DNA from: an uncultured Paracoccaceae bacterium
Lineage (GTDB): Bacteria; Pseudomonadota; Alphaproteobacteria; Rhodobacterales; Rhodobacteraceae
Reading direction: 5' to 3'
Assembly (NCBI GenBank): GCA_951812615.1
Contig: CATOSU010000002.1
Span: forward strand, 620,001 to 684,000
DNA: 64,000 nucleotides
Position 1 is the stretch's first letter; every line of letters begins with the position of its first letter. The notes below the pieces were generated by a model, which saw only the letters and a list, made by a program, of their open reading frames with translations, did not search any database and had not been told where the DNA came from. This document shows, piece by piece, positions 41,992 to 49,674 of this stretch. The position numbers and the translations under genes were made by a program.

Positions 41992-42028
41992 TTGGGTCGG
42001 GCTATGTCATCAACTCTGGGAGGACATC

Positions 42029-43039
42029 ATGAAATTCTCACGATTCACACTGAGCGCAGCACTCGCAATCGGTCTTGGCGTCTCGGCGCAGACCGCGACC
42101 AGCGAAGAGCTGAGTGTCGCGACGTTCCTGCCGCCGCAGCATCACACCAACACGGGCATGTTCACCTGGTTTGCCGAGGAGATCGAAAAGCGTTCGGGCG
42201 GCACGCTGACCATGAAGCTCTATCCTGCAGGTCAGCTGGGCGCAGGTCCGGTGCAGCAGTATAAGCGCGCTGTTGAAGGCGTTGCCGACATCACCTTCGG
42301 TGTTTCGGGCTATACGCCGGCCTTGTTCCCGAAAACAATGCTGGCCATCCTTCCGGGCACGGCAGAAAACGCTGACCAGTCGACCCGGGCGATCTGGAAC
42401 ATCTATGAAGAGCATCTCGCCGATGAATATGAGGATGTGAAGGTTCTGGCCGTCGGGACCGTTGCCGGCAACCTGTTTGCGGCAACCCGCGATGTGTCGA
42501 CTCTGGGCGGCATGAAAGGGGCCAAAATTGTCCCGTTTGCCGCCATGACCACGCCGATTATCGAAGCCTTGGGTGCTGTGCCGGTGCAAATGCCGGTCAC
42601 CGAGATGTATACCGGACTCTCAACTGGCACCATCGATGCAACCACGGCATCCTATAACAACATCACACAGCCTTGGAACTTCTGGGACGTGTCCACGTAT
42701 ATCGTCGAAAACGTCCCAACGACCTTTGCTGTGACGTACGCGGTTATGAACAAAGAACGCTACATGAGCCTGTCTGACGAGCATCGCGCGATCATCGACG
42801 AGGTTGCCGGTCTGCCGATGTCGCTGGAGCTGGCAAAGTCCTTTGACGGAGCCGACGAGGTGTCGAAGAAGCTGATTTCTGAGGCCACCGGCAAGAACTA
42901 CGAATGGATCGTGGTCTCGGACGAGGAGCGGGCAAAGATGGACGCCGCGGTCGCCGAGGGCCTTGAAGCGATTTTCTCCGACTATGAAGGCCGCGGGATC
43001 TCGAACGTTCGCGAAATCTACGAAGCGCTTAACCGCTGA
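42029..43039 (+). CDS. TRAP transporter solute-binding protein (DctP family)
   Basis: A 336-residue periplasmic binding protein with a signal peptide (about residues 1-25). The DctP fold is indicated by HTNTGMFTWFAEEIEKRSGGTL, KLYPAGQLGAGPVQQYKRAVEG and VPVQMPVTEMYTGLSTGTIDA. The position that normally holds the carboxylate-binding Arg in the GxKxR motif reads GAKIVPF, with V168 in its place. The start at 42029 follows GGGAGG (42018-42023); the frame is open further upstream, but that stretch contains the promoter and operators. It is the first gene of the second TRAP operon. Confidence 0.9.
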   Translation: MKFSRFTLSAALAIGLGVSAQTATSEELSVATFLPPQHHTNTGMFTWFAEEIEKRSGGTLTMKLYPAGQLGAGPVQQYKRAVEGVADITFGVSGYTPALFPKTMLAILPGTAENADQSTRAIWNIYEEHLADEYEDVKVLAVGTVAGNLFAATRDVSTLGGMKGAKIVPFAAMTTPIIEALGAVPVQMPVTEMYTGLSTGTIDATTASYNNITQPWNFWDVSTYIVENVPTTFAVTYAVMNKERYMSLSDEHRAIIDEVAGLPMSLELAKSFDGADEVSKKLISEATGKNYEWIVVSDEERAKMDAAVAEGLEAIFSDYEGRGISNVREIYEALNR

Positions 43040-43048
43040 CTCCCAGGC

Positions 43049-43095
43049 GGCGCGCGAGCGCGCCCCGGGCAAGCCTGACCGGCATGAAGCCGGTC
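43049..43095 (+). promoter_or_regulatory. Two stem-loops between dctP and the GST gene
   Basis: GGCGCG-CGAG-CGCGCC (43049-43064) and GACCGGC-ATGAA-GCCGGTC (43077-43095) lie in the 157-nt gap after dctP. As at the first TRAP binding-protein gene, they probably protect or partially terminate the transcript, so the binding protein is made in excess. Confidence 0.55.
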
Positions 43096-43196
43096 GCTGT
43101 TCCGGGGCGCCGTTACCGAGCCAATTCGGCAACGGGTCGTGCATCAGCCTGGCTTCAAAGAGCTTCTCAAGCCAACCAAGTGAAAGGGGGCCTTCG

Positions 43197-43958
43197 ATGG
43201 TGGTCATCGTCCCAACCAACAAGTCCGTGGAAACTTTTGAAGGGCTTCACCTCTATCACGGGGCGATTTCGAATTGTTCGATGCGGGTGCGGATGACGTT
43301 GATCGAAAAGGGTCTGGACTGGACCAGCCACCACATCGACCTGAAAAAGAAAGAAAACATAACGGATGAGTATTTCGGGATCAATCCGAACGGGCTTGTA
43401 CCGACCCTGATTGACGAAGGCGTGGTGCACATCGAGAGCAATGACATAATCGACTATCTCGATGAGACCTATCCTGAGCCGTCGCTGCGTGCCGCCGACA
43501 ATGAAGGCATGATGGAGTGGCTGCACCTTGCCGCCGCCATCCATGTGCCCGCCTGCAAACCTTATGTATATGCGACCAAGATCGCCGCAAAAATCCAGAA
43601 GACCGAGGAAGAACAAGCGAAATACGATTCGCTCCAGAAAAACCAGGAATTGAAGGAATTCCACGCCAAACACGCGGGCCGAAACGAATTCAGCACCAGC
43701 GATTTCGACAAGGCCAAGGCCATCCTGGGCGCCTGTTTCACCAAGTTGGAAGTCACGCTGGAAGGGCGCGACTGGATCATGGGGGATCAATTCACGCTGG
43801 CCGATATCTCGTGGATTCCGCTCTTTTTCGTGATCAATGGCTGCGGGTTCTCCTTTGACAAATACCCCAACATCCGACGTTGGGCCGCGATGTTCGAGGC
43901 CGGGGAAAGCTATCAGCAGGGCATTCTCAAGTGGTGCCCGGATTTCGCAGAAGTCTGA
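43197..43958 (+). CDS. Glutathione S-transferase family protein, located inside the TRAP operon
   Basis: A 253-residue GST. The thioredoxin-like N-terminal domain has LYHGAISNCSMRVRMTLIEKGLDW with the candidate catalytic Ser/Cys (SNCS). The glutathione-binding NPNGLVPTLIDEG and ESNDIIDYLDETYPEP (cis-Pro and ESxxI) follow. The helical C-terminal domain has FTLADISWIPLFF. AAGGGGG lies about 7 nt before the ATG at 43197. Its place between dctP and dctQ means it is expressed with the transporter, so its substrate is probably the imported compound or its first product. It is not obviously one of the named GST classes. Confidence 0.85.
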   Translation: MVVIVPTNKSVETFEGLHLYHGAISNCSMRVRMTLIEKGLDWTSHHIDLKKKENITDEYFGINPNGLVPTLIDEGVVHIESNDIIDYLDETYPEPSLRAADNEGMMEWLHLAAAIHVPACKPYVYATKIAAKIQKTEEEQAKYDSLQKNQELKEFHAKHAGRNEFSTSDFDKAKAILGACFTKLEVTLEGRDWIMGDQFTLADISWIPLFFVINGCGFSFDKYPNIRRWAAMFEAGESYQQGILKWCPDFAEV

Positions 43959-43971
43959 CAGGACGGACCTG

Positions 43972-44511
43972 ATGTCAAACAAACCTGACCTGCCCGCACT
44001 GATCCGGCACCTCGACACTGTACTGACCTGGATCTCGCTGATCTGTGGCGGCGCGGCGCTTGTCTTCATGACCGGCTATTCGGTGTGGAACGTGCTGATC
44101 ATGCGCAAGGCCCTGAACTCTCCCATCGTCGGGGCCGAGGATTTGTTGATCCTGTCCCTCGTTGTCATCGTGGCATTGTCCATCCCGCTCGGCGCCCGGA
44201 CCGGCGCCCATATCGAAATCGAAGTGCTTGAAGCGCGCATGTCGGCCCGGTTTGCCAAATGGTCGATGATCACAATGAAGCTCATGGGTGTTGTGTTGCT
44301 TGTCATCATGTCGTGGCGGCTGTGGCATTCCGGAGGGACCGCCAGCAAATTCGGCGAAACCACCCAGCAATTGCTGATCTCGTTTGAACCCTTCTACTAT
44401 CTTTTGTCCGTCTCGGCGGCGATCTATGCCGTCGTCCTCCTTCTGGATATCTGGCAGTTGCTGCGGTCGAACAAGGTCATTGCTCTGCGAATAGGAACTG
44501 GCTCGCTATGA
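43972..44511 (+). CDS. TRAP transporter small permease (DctQ)
   Basis: A 179-residue membrane protein with four helices. The DctQ signature region is GYSVWNVLIMRKALNSPIVGAEDLLILSLVVIVALSIPLGARTGAHIEIEVL. It overlaps dctM by 4 nt (44508-44511). The GST gene separates it from dctP. Confidence 0.9.
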   Translation: MSNKPDLPALIRHLDTVLTWISLICGGAALVFMTGYSVWNVLIMRKALNSPIVGAEDLLILSLVVIVALSIPLGARTGAHIEIEVLEARMSARFAKWSMITMKLMGVVLLVIMSWRLWHSGGTASKFGETTQQLLISFEPFYYLLSVSAAIYAVVLLLDIWQLLRSNKVIALRIGTGSL

Positions 44512-45869
44512 TCAGCATGACCGCGCTTGGGCTGCTGGGCCTGCTTTCGCTGTTCATCCTGCTGGCGCTGCGTATGCCTGTGGCGCTCTCGATGCTGGGC
44601 GTCGGCTTTGTCGGCACCGTGATTGCCAATGCCAACAAGTTCATGATCATCGGCATGGCCGAGGATCAGGCCTGGGCGCGGGGGTGGAAGATCGCGTTTT
44701 CCAACATCGCCGGCGAAACCTTCGAGGCTGCGTCGAACTATAATCTGCTGGTGATCCCGATGTTCGTGCTGATGGGCAATCTGGCGGGTGTGTCAGGCAT
44801 GTCGAATGACCTTTTTGCCGCCGCCTATCGCTGGATGGGGCATCTGCGCGGCGGGTTGGCCTCGGCAACCATTGCCGCCTGTGCAGGTTTTGCCGCACTT
44901 TCAGGGTCGTCACTTGCGTCCGCCGTCACCATGGGCCGCGTCGCGCTGCCCGAAATGAAAAAATACAAATACGCCGACAGCCTTGCCACCGGATCGGTCG
45001 CCGCGGGGGGCACGCTTGGTTTTCTGATCCCACCGTCCGGCGGTATGATCATCTATGCCGTGCTGACCGAACAATCGATCGGACGGCTGTTCATGGCCGG
45101 CGTGTTTCCGGGCATAATCCTGACGCTTTTGTTCATCGGCGCGATCTACTGGGTTGTGATCCGCAATCCCGATGCCGGCCCGCGTGGAGAACGCTTCAGC
45201 CGCAGCGAGAAAATCGCCTCCCTGTGGCGCGCGCTGCCCATTCTGGGCGTGGTCCTGGCCACAATCGGCGGCATGTACACCGGGTTTTTCACGCCGGTCG
45301 AGGCGTCATCTGTCGGAGCCTTCTTTACGTTCCTCGTTGCCGCATGGCGCCGGTCGCTGGGCTGGCAGGCCGCCAAGTCGGTGGTTCTGGAAACCATGAA
45401 CGCAACGGCAACCGTTTTCCTGATCATCATCGGGGCGTTTGTCTTCATCCCGTTTATGTCTCTGACAGAACTGCCGGCGCAGTTGGTCACGATCCTGACG
45501 TCGCTGCCAATCGGCGAGATCGGCATCCTGCTGATCGTCGTGCTGATTTACATGTTCCTTGGCATGTTCCTCGAAGCGATGGCGATGCTGGTGCTGACCA
45601 TCCCGGTTGTGATCCCGATTGCCATCGCGCTTGACTGGGACCTGATCTGGTTCGGTATCATCGTTGTGATCGTGCTGGAGATGGGCATGATCAGCCCGCC
45701 GGTTGGCATCAACGTCTTTATCGTCAAATCCATCGCCCCCAACGTGCCCATGAGCCACATCTTCCGCGGCATCTGGCCGTTCTGGTTCGCCATGTCCGCG
45801 ATGATCGGCCTGCTCATTCTTTTCCCGCAAATCGCACTTTACCTGCCGCAGAAGATTGTCGGCGGATAG
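44508..45869 (+). CDS. TRAP transporter large permease (DctM)
   Basis: A 453-residue integral membrane protein with ~12 helices. Family segments are LSGSSLASAVTMGRVALPEMKKYKYADSLATGSVAAGGTLGFLIPPS, GGMYTGFFTPVEASSVGAFFTFL and IYMFLGMFLEAMAMLVLTIPVVIPI, plus MISPPVGINVFIVKSI. It forms the Na+-coupled uptake system with DctQ and the binding protein. The aldehyde dehydrogenase gene follows after 19 nt. Confidence 0.95.
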   Translation: MISMTALGLLGLLSLFILLALRMPVALSMLGVGFVGTVIANANKFMIIGMAEDQAWARGWKIAFSNIAGETFEAASNYNLLVIPMFVLMGNLAGVSGMSNDLFAAAYRWMGHLRGGLASATIAACAGFAALSGSSLASAVTMGRVALPEMKKYKYADSLATGSVAAGGTLGFLIPPSGGMIIYAVLTEQSIGRLFMAGVFPGIILTLLFIGAIYWVVIRNPDAGPRGERFSRSEKIASLWRALPILGVVLATIGGMYTGFFTPVEASSVGAFFTFLVAAWRRSLGWQAAKSVVLETMNATATVFLIIIGAFVFIPFMSLTELPAQLVTILTSLPIGEIGILLIVVLIYMFLGMFLEAMAMLVLTIPVVIPIAIALDWDLIWFGIIVVIVLEMGMISPPVGINVFIVKSIAPNVPMSHIFRGIWPFWFAMSAMIGLLILFPQIALYLPQKIVGG

Positions 45870-45888
45870 TTGAAACAGGAGATGTATC

Positions 45889-47328
45889 ATGGATGCAAAG
45901 ACCGAATCCAAAACGTTTCAGCACTTCATCGGAGGTGACTGGCTCGATGCCGAGGGCGGAGCCACCTTTGAGGATCTGAACCCGCTTGATGACAGCCTGT
46001 ACGCCCGTGTGGCGAGAGGCAGCGGCAACGACATGCGCAAAGCGATCACGGCCGCCAGGACTGCTTTCCCGGCCTATCGCGACACAACACCGACCGAGCG
46101 CGAACGCTTGCTTTTGCGCGTTGCCGAGATCATGGAAGCGCGGCAGCAGGATCTGGTCGATTGCCTCATCGACGAGATTGGCTCGCCCATCCAGAAGGCG
46201 ATGTTCGAGTTTACAAAGGGACTGACCATGGTCCGCGCCGCCGCCGGCATGTGCCGCAATGTGCGCGGGGAAACCATTCCGTCCGACCGGCCCGGCACGC
46301 TTTCGATGTCGATCCGCGAGCCGCTGGGCGTGGTGGCGGTGATCACGCCGTTCAACGTACCGCTGATCAAGACCACCCGGCTGGTCGCCAACGCGCTGGC
46401 GGTGGGCAATACGGTGGTTCACCTGCCATCCGAAATGGCACCGCATCTGAGCGTGATTTTCGCCGAGATCGTGGCCGAGGCCGGGTTCCCGGCCGGGGCC
46501 TACAACGTGGTCACCGGTATGGGCGCCGAGATTGGCGACGACCTGACCAGCAGCAAGGATATCGATTTTTTGACCTTCACCGGTTCGACCGTTGTGGGGC
46601 AGCACATCAACGAAATCTGCGCCAGAAACAAAACGCCGAACACGCTGGAACTGGGTGGAAAGAGCCCGACCGTGATCCTGGCCGATGCTGATCTCGACAA
46701 GGTCATGCCGCTGGCCGCGCGCTCTGTTTTCATGTTCGCGGGGCAAGCCTGTATCGCGTCCAGCCGGTTTTATGTCGAACGACCGCTTTACGATGAATTC
46801 GTAAAACGCTTTTCGATGATTGTCGGCAAGCTGGGCATGGGCGACCTGCGCGATCCCAATACAGTGATCGCCCCCGCCATCTCTCCGCGTCAACGCGACA
46901 GGATCAAGGCCCATATCGAAGACGCCAAAGCCAAAGGCGCAACCGTCGTCGCCGGTGGCGAGTGGGAAAACAACCGCTGCCAGCCGACATTGCTGACCGG
47001 GGTCGACGAAGAGATGACGGTATGTAAGTCGGAAACCTTCGGGCCGGTGACGTCGATCTACCCGATCGACAGCTATGAAGAGGGCTTGGAAAAGGCCAAC
47101 GACACCGAATACGGACTGTCTTCCGCGATTTTCACCAGGGATATCGACAAGGCGTTCCATTTCGCCCGCAACATCGGCGCCGGCATGTGCCACATCAACG
47201 GGCCCACCATTCATGACGAAGCGCATGTGCCCTTCGGTGGCAATGGCGAAAGCGGTGTGGGCCGCGAAGGTACGGATGCTGATATGGAAGCAATGACAGA
47301 ACTGAAATGGGTCACGGTGCAACTATGA
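45889..47328 (+). CDS. Aldehyde dehydrogenase family protein
   Basis: A 479-residue NAD(P)-dependent aldehyde dehydrogenase. The catalytic residues are visible: Asn in TPFNVPLIKT, Glu in LELGGKSPTVIL and the nucleophile Cys288 in FAGQACIASSR. The sequence is closest in style to benzaldehyde/vanillin-type or salicylaldehyde dehydrogenases (FMFAGQACIASSRFYVERP), which suggests an aromatic or bulky aldehyde, though I cannot fix it. It overlaps the next GST gene (ATGA). It probably oxidises an aldehyde made after ether or ester cleavage. Confidence 0.92.
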   Translation: MDAKTESKTFQHFIGGDWLDAEGGATFEDLNPLDDSLYARVARGSGNDMRKAITAARTAFPAYRDTTPTERERLLLRVAEIMEARQQDLVDCLIDEIGSPIQKAMFEFTKGLTMVRAAAGMCRNVRGETIPSDRPGTLSMSIREPLGVVAVITPFNVPLIKTTRLVANALAVGNTVVHLPSEMAPHLSVIFAEIVAEAGFPAGAYNVVTGMGAEIGDDLTSSKDIDFLTFTGSTVVGQHINEICARNKTPNTLELGGKSPTVILADADLDKVMPLAARSVFMFAGQACIASSRFYVERPLYDEFVKRFSMIVGKLGMGDLRDPNTVIAPAISPRQRDRIKAHIEDAKAKGATVVAGGEWENNRCQPTLLTGVDEEMTVCKSETFGPVTSIYPIDSYEEGLEKANDTEYGLSSAIFTRDIDKAFHFARNIGAGMCHINGPTIHDEAHVPFGGNGESGVGREGTDADMEAMTELKWVTVQL

Positions 47329-48143
47329 CATTTACGCTTTATCACCACGGGTCGTCGGTCTGCGCCGCCAAGGTTCGGTTCGCGATGGACGAAAAAGGAC
47401 TGAACTGGGACGGCGTCTATATCGACATTCTGAAGGGCGAACAGTTTGATCCCGAGTACCAGAAACTGAATCCCAAATCGGTTGTGCCGACGCTGGTACA
47501 TGACGACACAGTCATCACCGACAGCACGGTCATCTGTGAATACCTTGATCAGATCGCGCCGGATACCAGCCTTCATCCCACAGACCCGTGGGAACGCGCG
47601 CAGGTGCGCTACTGGACCAAGGCGGTGGACGAGGACCTGCACCCTGCCTGCGGAGCAGTCACATTCGTCTGCTCGCACCGTCACACCGTGATGAAAAACC
47701 TTGGGCCGGAAGGCGTGAAGGAGTTTCTTGCCTCCACACCCGAGTTTTCGGTCACCGCCGACTGGAATACCAAGAAGAAGATCTTTGTCCGGGACGGGTT
47801 TGACGCCCCGGAAGCCCCGGAGAAGGTAAAGCTCTACGACAGCTACCTGCAAAAGATGGAACAGGCGCTGGAGGGCAACGACTGGCTGGTTGGCAACAAA
47901 TTCAGCATGGCCGATGTCGCAATGACGCCTTACGTTAACCGGCTCGCCATGATGTCAATGCGAGGTATGTGGGAAAACGGCCGTTTGCCGAATGTCGAGA
48001 AATGGTTCGCACGTATCGAAGCGCTGCCGAACTTCAAAAGGTGCTTTCTCGACTGGGTGCCGGAAGACCTGACAAACGATCTGCGCAAAAACGGGGCCAA
48101 GAGCTGGCCCGAGGTTGCGAAAATCCTTGAAATCGAAATCTAG
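47325..48143 (+). CDS. Glutathione S-transferase family protein (LigF-like)
   Basis: A 272-residue GST whose ATG overlaps the aldehyde dehydrogenase stop codon. The N-terminal domain has LYHHGSSVCAAKVRFAMDEKGLNW with candidate catalytic Ser/Cys. The glutathione site has LNPKSVVPTLVHDD and DSTVICEYLDQIAP. The C-terminal helical domain has FSMADVAMTPYVNRLAMM. The TVICEYL and ADxxxxPYVNRL segments resemble beta-aryl etherases of the LigF kind, which cleave beta-O-4 ether bonds with glutathione. This is a similarity I recall, not a demonstrated activity. It pairs with an SDR and an aldehyde dehydrogenase in the operon. Confidence 0.85.
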   Translation: MTFTLYHHGSSVCAAKVRFAMDEKGLNWDGVYIDILKGEQFDPEYQKLNPKSVVPTLVHDDTVITDSTVICEYLDQIAPDTSLHPTDPWERAQVRYWTKAVDEDLHPACGAVTFVCSHRHTVMKNLGPEGVKEFLASTPEFSVTADWNTKKKIFVRDGFDAPEAPEKVKLYDSYLQKMEQALEGNDWLVGNKFSMADVAMTPYVNRLAMMSMRGMWENGRLPNVEKWFARIEALPNFKRCFLDWVPEDLTNDLRKNGAKSWPEVAKILEIEI

Positions 48144-48159
48144 AGAAAGGGAGGCTGAC

Positions 48160-48915
48160 ATGGGCCGACTGGATGGAAAAACGGCTGCAATTACCGGCGC
48201 CGCGCGCGGAATTGGAGCGGAATATGCCAAGAAACTTGCCGCCGAAGGCGCCAATGTCGTTGTGACCGACATTCTGGACCCTGCGGACGTTGTTGCAGAA
48301 ATCAACGCTGCCGGTGGCAACGCCGTAGGTATGGTCGTGGATGTGACGTCAGACGACGATCTGAACGCGATGGTTGCCAAGGCCGAAAGCGAATACGGCG
48401 CTCTGAACATTCTGGTCAACAACGCCGGCCTTTTCGCGAACCTGACGCCAAAGCCGTTTCTGCAAATCGATAACGACGAATTCGACAAGGTCATGACGAT
48501 CAATGCGCGTTCGATTCATCAGGCGACCAAAGCAGCGGTTCCGGCGATGCTTCGCGCAGGCAGCGGCAAGATCTGCAATATCGCTTCGGGCACGGTTTAC
48601 TACGGCCCGCCCGGCCTGTCGCACTACACGGCGTCCAAGGCGGCTGTCATAGGTTTGACACGTGGGCACGCACGCGAACTGGGTGACAAGAACATTCAAA
48701 TCAATGCCATCGCGGTTGGCCTGACAGAAAGCAGTTCGATCAAGGGCGAGGACAAATGGGACCGTGCACGTGCGCCAACCGTCGATTCCCGCTCGATCAA
48801 ACGCGAAATGTTGCCGGAGGATTTGCTGGGCACCATGATGTTCCTGGTCACACCTGACAGCGACTTCATTACCGGTCAGACGATCAATGTCGACGGCGGC
48901 AAAGTGAACCTCTGA
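48160..48915 (+). CDS. Short-chain dehydrogenase/reductase
   Basis: A 251-residue NAD(P)-dependent classical SDR. The cofactor motif is AAITGAARGIGAEYA, the NNAG motif is in NILVNNAGLF, and the catalytic Ser-Tyr-Lys is in IASGTVYYGPPGLSHYTASKAA. The C-terminus ends FITGQTINVDGGKVNL. AAAGGGAGG lies just before the ATG at 48160. It is likely to oxidise an alcohol or C-alpha hydroxyl in the pathway; LigF-type etherases act after such an oxidation. Confidence 0.93.
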   Translation: MGRLDGKTAAITGAARGIGAEYAKKLAAEGANVVVTDILDPADVVAEINAAGGNAVGMVVDVTSDDDLNAMVAKAESEYGALNILVNNAGLFANLTPKPFLQIDNDEFDKVMTINARSIHQATKAAVPAMLRAGSGKICNIASGTVYYGPPGLSHYTASKAAVIGLTRGHARELGDKNIQINAIAVGLTESSSIKGEDKWDRARAPTVDSRSIKREMLPEDLLGTMMFLVTPDSDFITGQTINVDGGKVNL

Positions 48916-48917
48916 CC

Positions 48918-49391
48918 ATGGCCCCGCGCTATTCGCTGGTTCTGCCGGGTGGCGGCCCGAACTACGGCTGGTCGGCGGATCATACCTTTGTGAAGGTATC
49001 GTCCGCTGACACAGGCGGGCAATACACGGTGATGGAAGACAACCTGAAGGCCAATTTCGCCCTTGGCCTTCACCTGCATCGCTATCACGCCGAAACCTTC
49101 TATATCCTTGAGGGATCGGTGGATTTCTATGTCGACGACGATTGGATGACGGCAACAACCGGCACCTGCCTGCATGTGCCGCCGGGGACCAAACACGCCT
49201 GCATTATGTCCCAAGGCTGCGAGGCGGCGCGGATGCTCATGATCTATCAACCGTCGGGATTTGATCAGTTTCTGGCCGAACTTGCCCAGATGGACGAGGC
49301 GGATTTCGCGGACGAAGCCAGGATGGCAGCGCTCAACGACAAATACGACATCGTAAGTATCGGACCTGTGCCGGAAAGGGCAGTATCATGA
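48918..49391 (+). CDS. Cupin-domain protein
   Basis: A 157-residue single-cupin protein. The first motif is LGLHLHRYHAETFYILEGSVDFYVDDDW (HxHxxxxE region) and the second is HVPPGTKHACI with a metal-binding His. It starts 2 nt after the SDR and overlaps the next gene by 4 nt. It could be a dioxygenase, isomerase or sensor; nothing distinguishes these. Confidence 0.85.
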   Translation: MAPRYSLVLPGGGPNYGWSADHTFVKVSSADTGGQYTVMEDNLKANFALGLHLHRYHAETFYILEGSVDFYVDDDWMTATTGTCLHVPPGTKHACIMSQGCEAARMLMIYQPSGFDQFLAELAQMDEADFADEARMAALNDKYDIVSIGPVPERAVS

Positions 49392-49672
49392 CCCTGACAT
49401 CATCCACCACGATCGCGACCGAGAAGGCGAGCGGCTATCTTCAGCAGCTCTGCAAGCATTTCGGCCACAAGATCGAGGTCGCGTTCACTCCCCAGACCGG
49501 GTGGATCAAGTTCGATTTCGGGCGGGCTGATCTCGAGGCTGTTCCGACGGCTTTGAAGATGACGGCCACAGCAGAGAACGAAGAAGACCTGGCAAGGCTC
49601 GAACGGGTGCTCGCCTCGCATCTGGAACGTTTTGCGTTCCGGGAAGACCTGAACATCAACTGGGAAAGCTGA
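49388..49672 (+). CDS. DUF2218 family protein
   Basis: A 94-residue protein matching the DUF2218 pattern: ASGYLQQLCKHFGHKI near the N-terminus, then EDLARLERVLASHLERFAFRE towards the end. Its function is unknown. It overlaps the cupin gene (ATGA) and starts the pair with the tandem-OsmC gene 2 nt downstream. Confidence 0.8.
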   Translation: MTLTSSTTIATEKASGYLQQLCKHFGHKIEVAFTPQTGWIKFDFGRADLEAVPTALKMTATAENEEDLARLERVLASHLERFAFREDLNINWES

Positions 49673-49674
49673 CC

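Noticed and set aside
41894-42028. N-terminal extension of the DctP protein
   Set aside because: It would translate the promoter and two operators and would bury the signal peptide. The GGGAGG site supports the start at 42029.
42963-43196. N-terminal extension of the first GST
   Set aside because: It overlaps the 3' end of dctP and both stem-loops. The start at 43197 has a ribosome site and the normal GST N-terminus.
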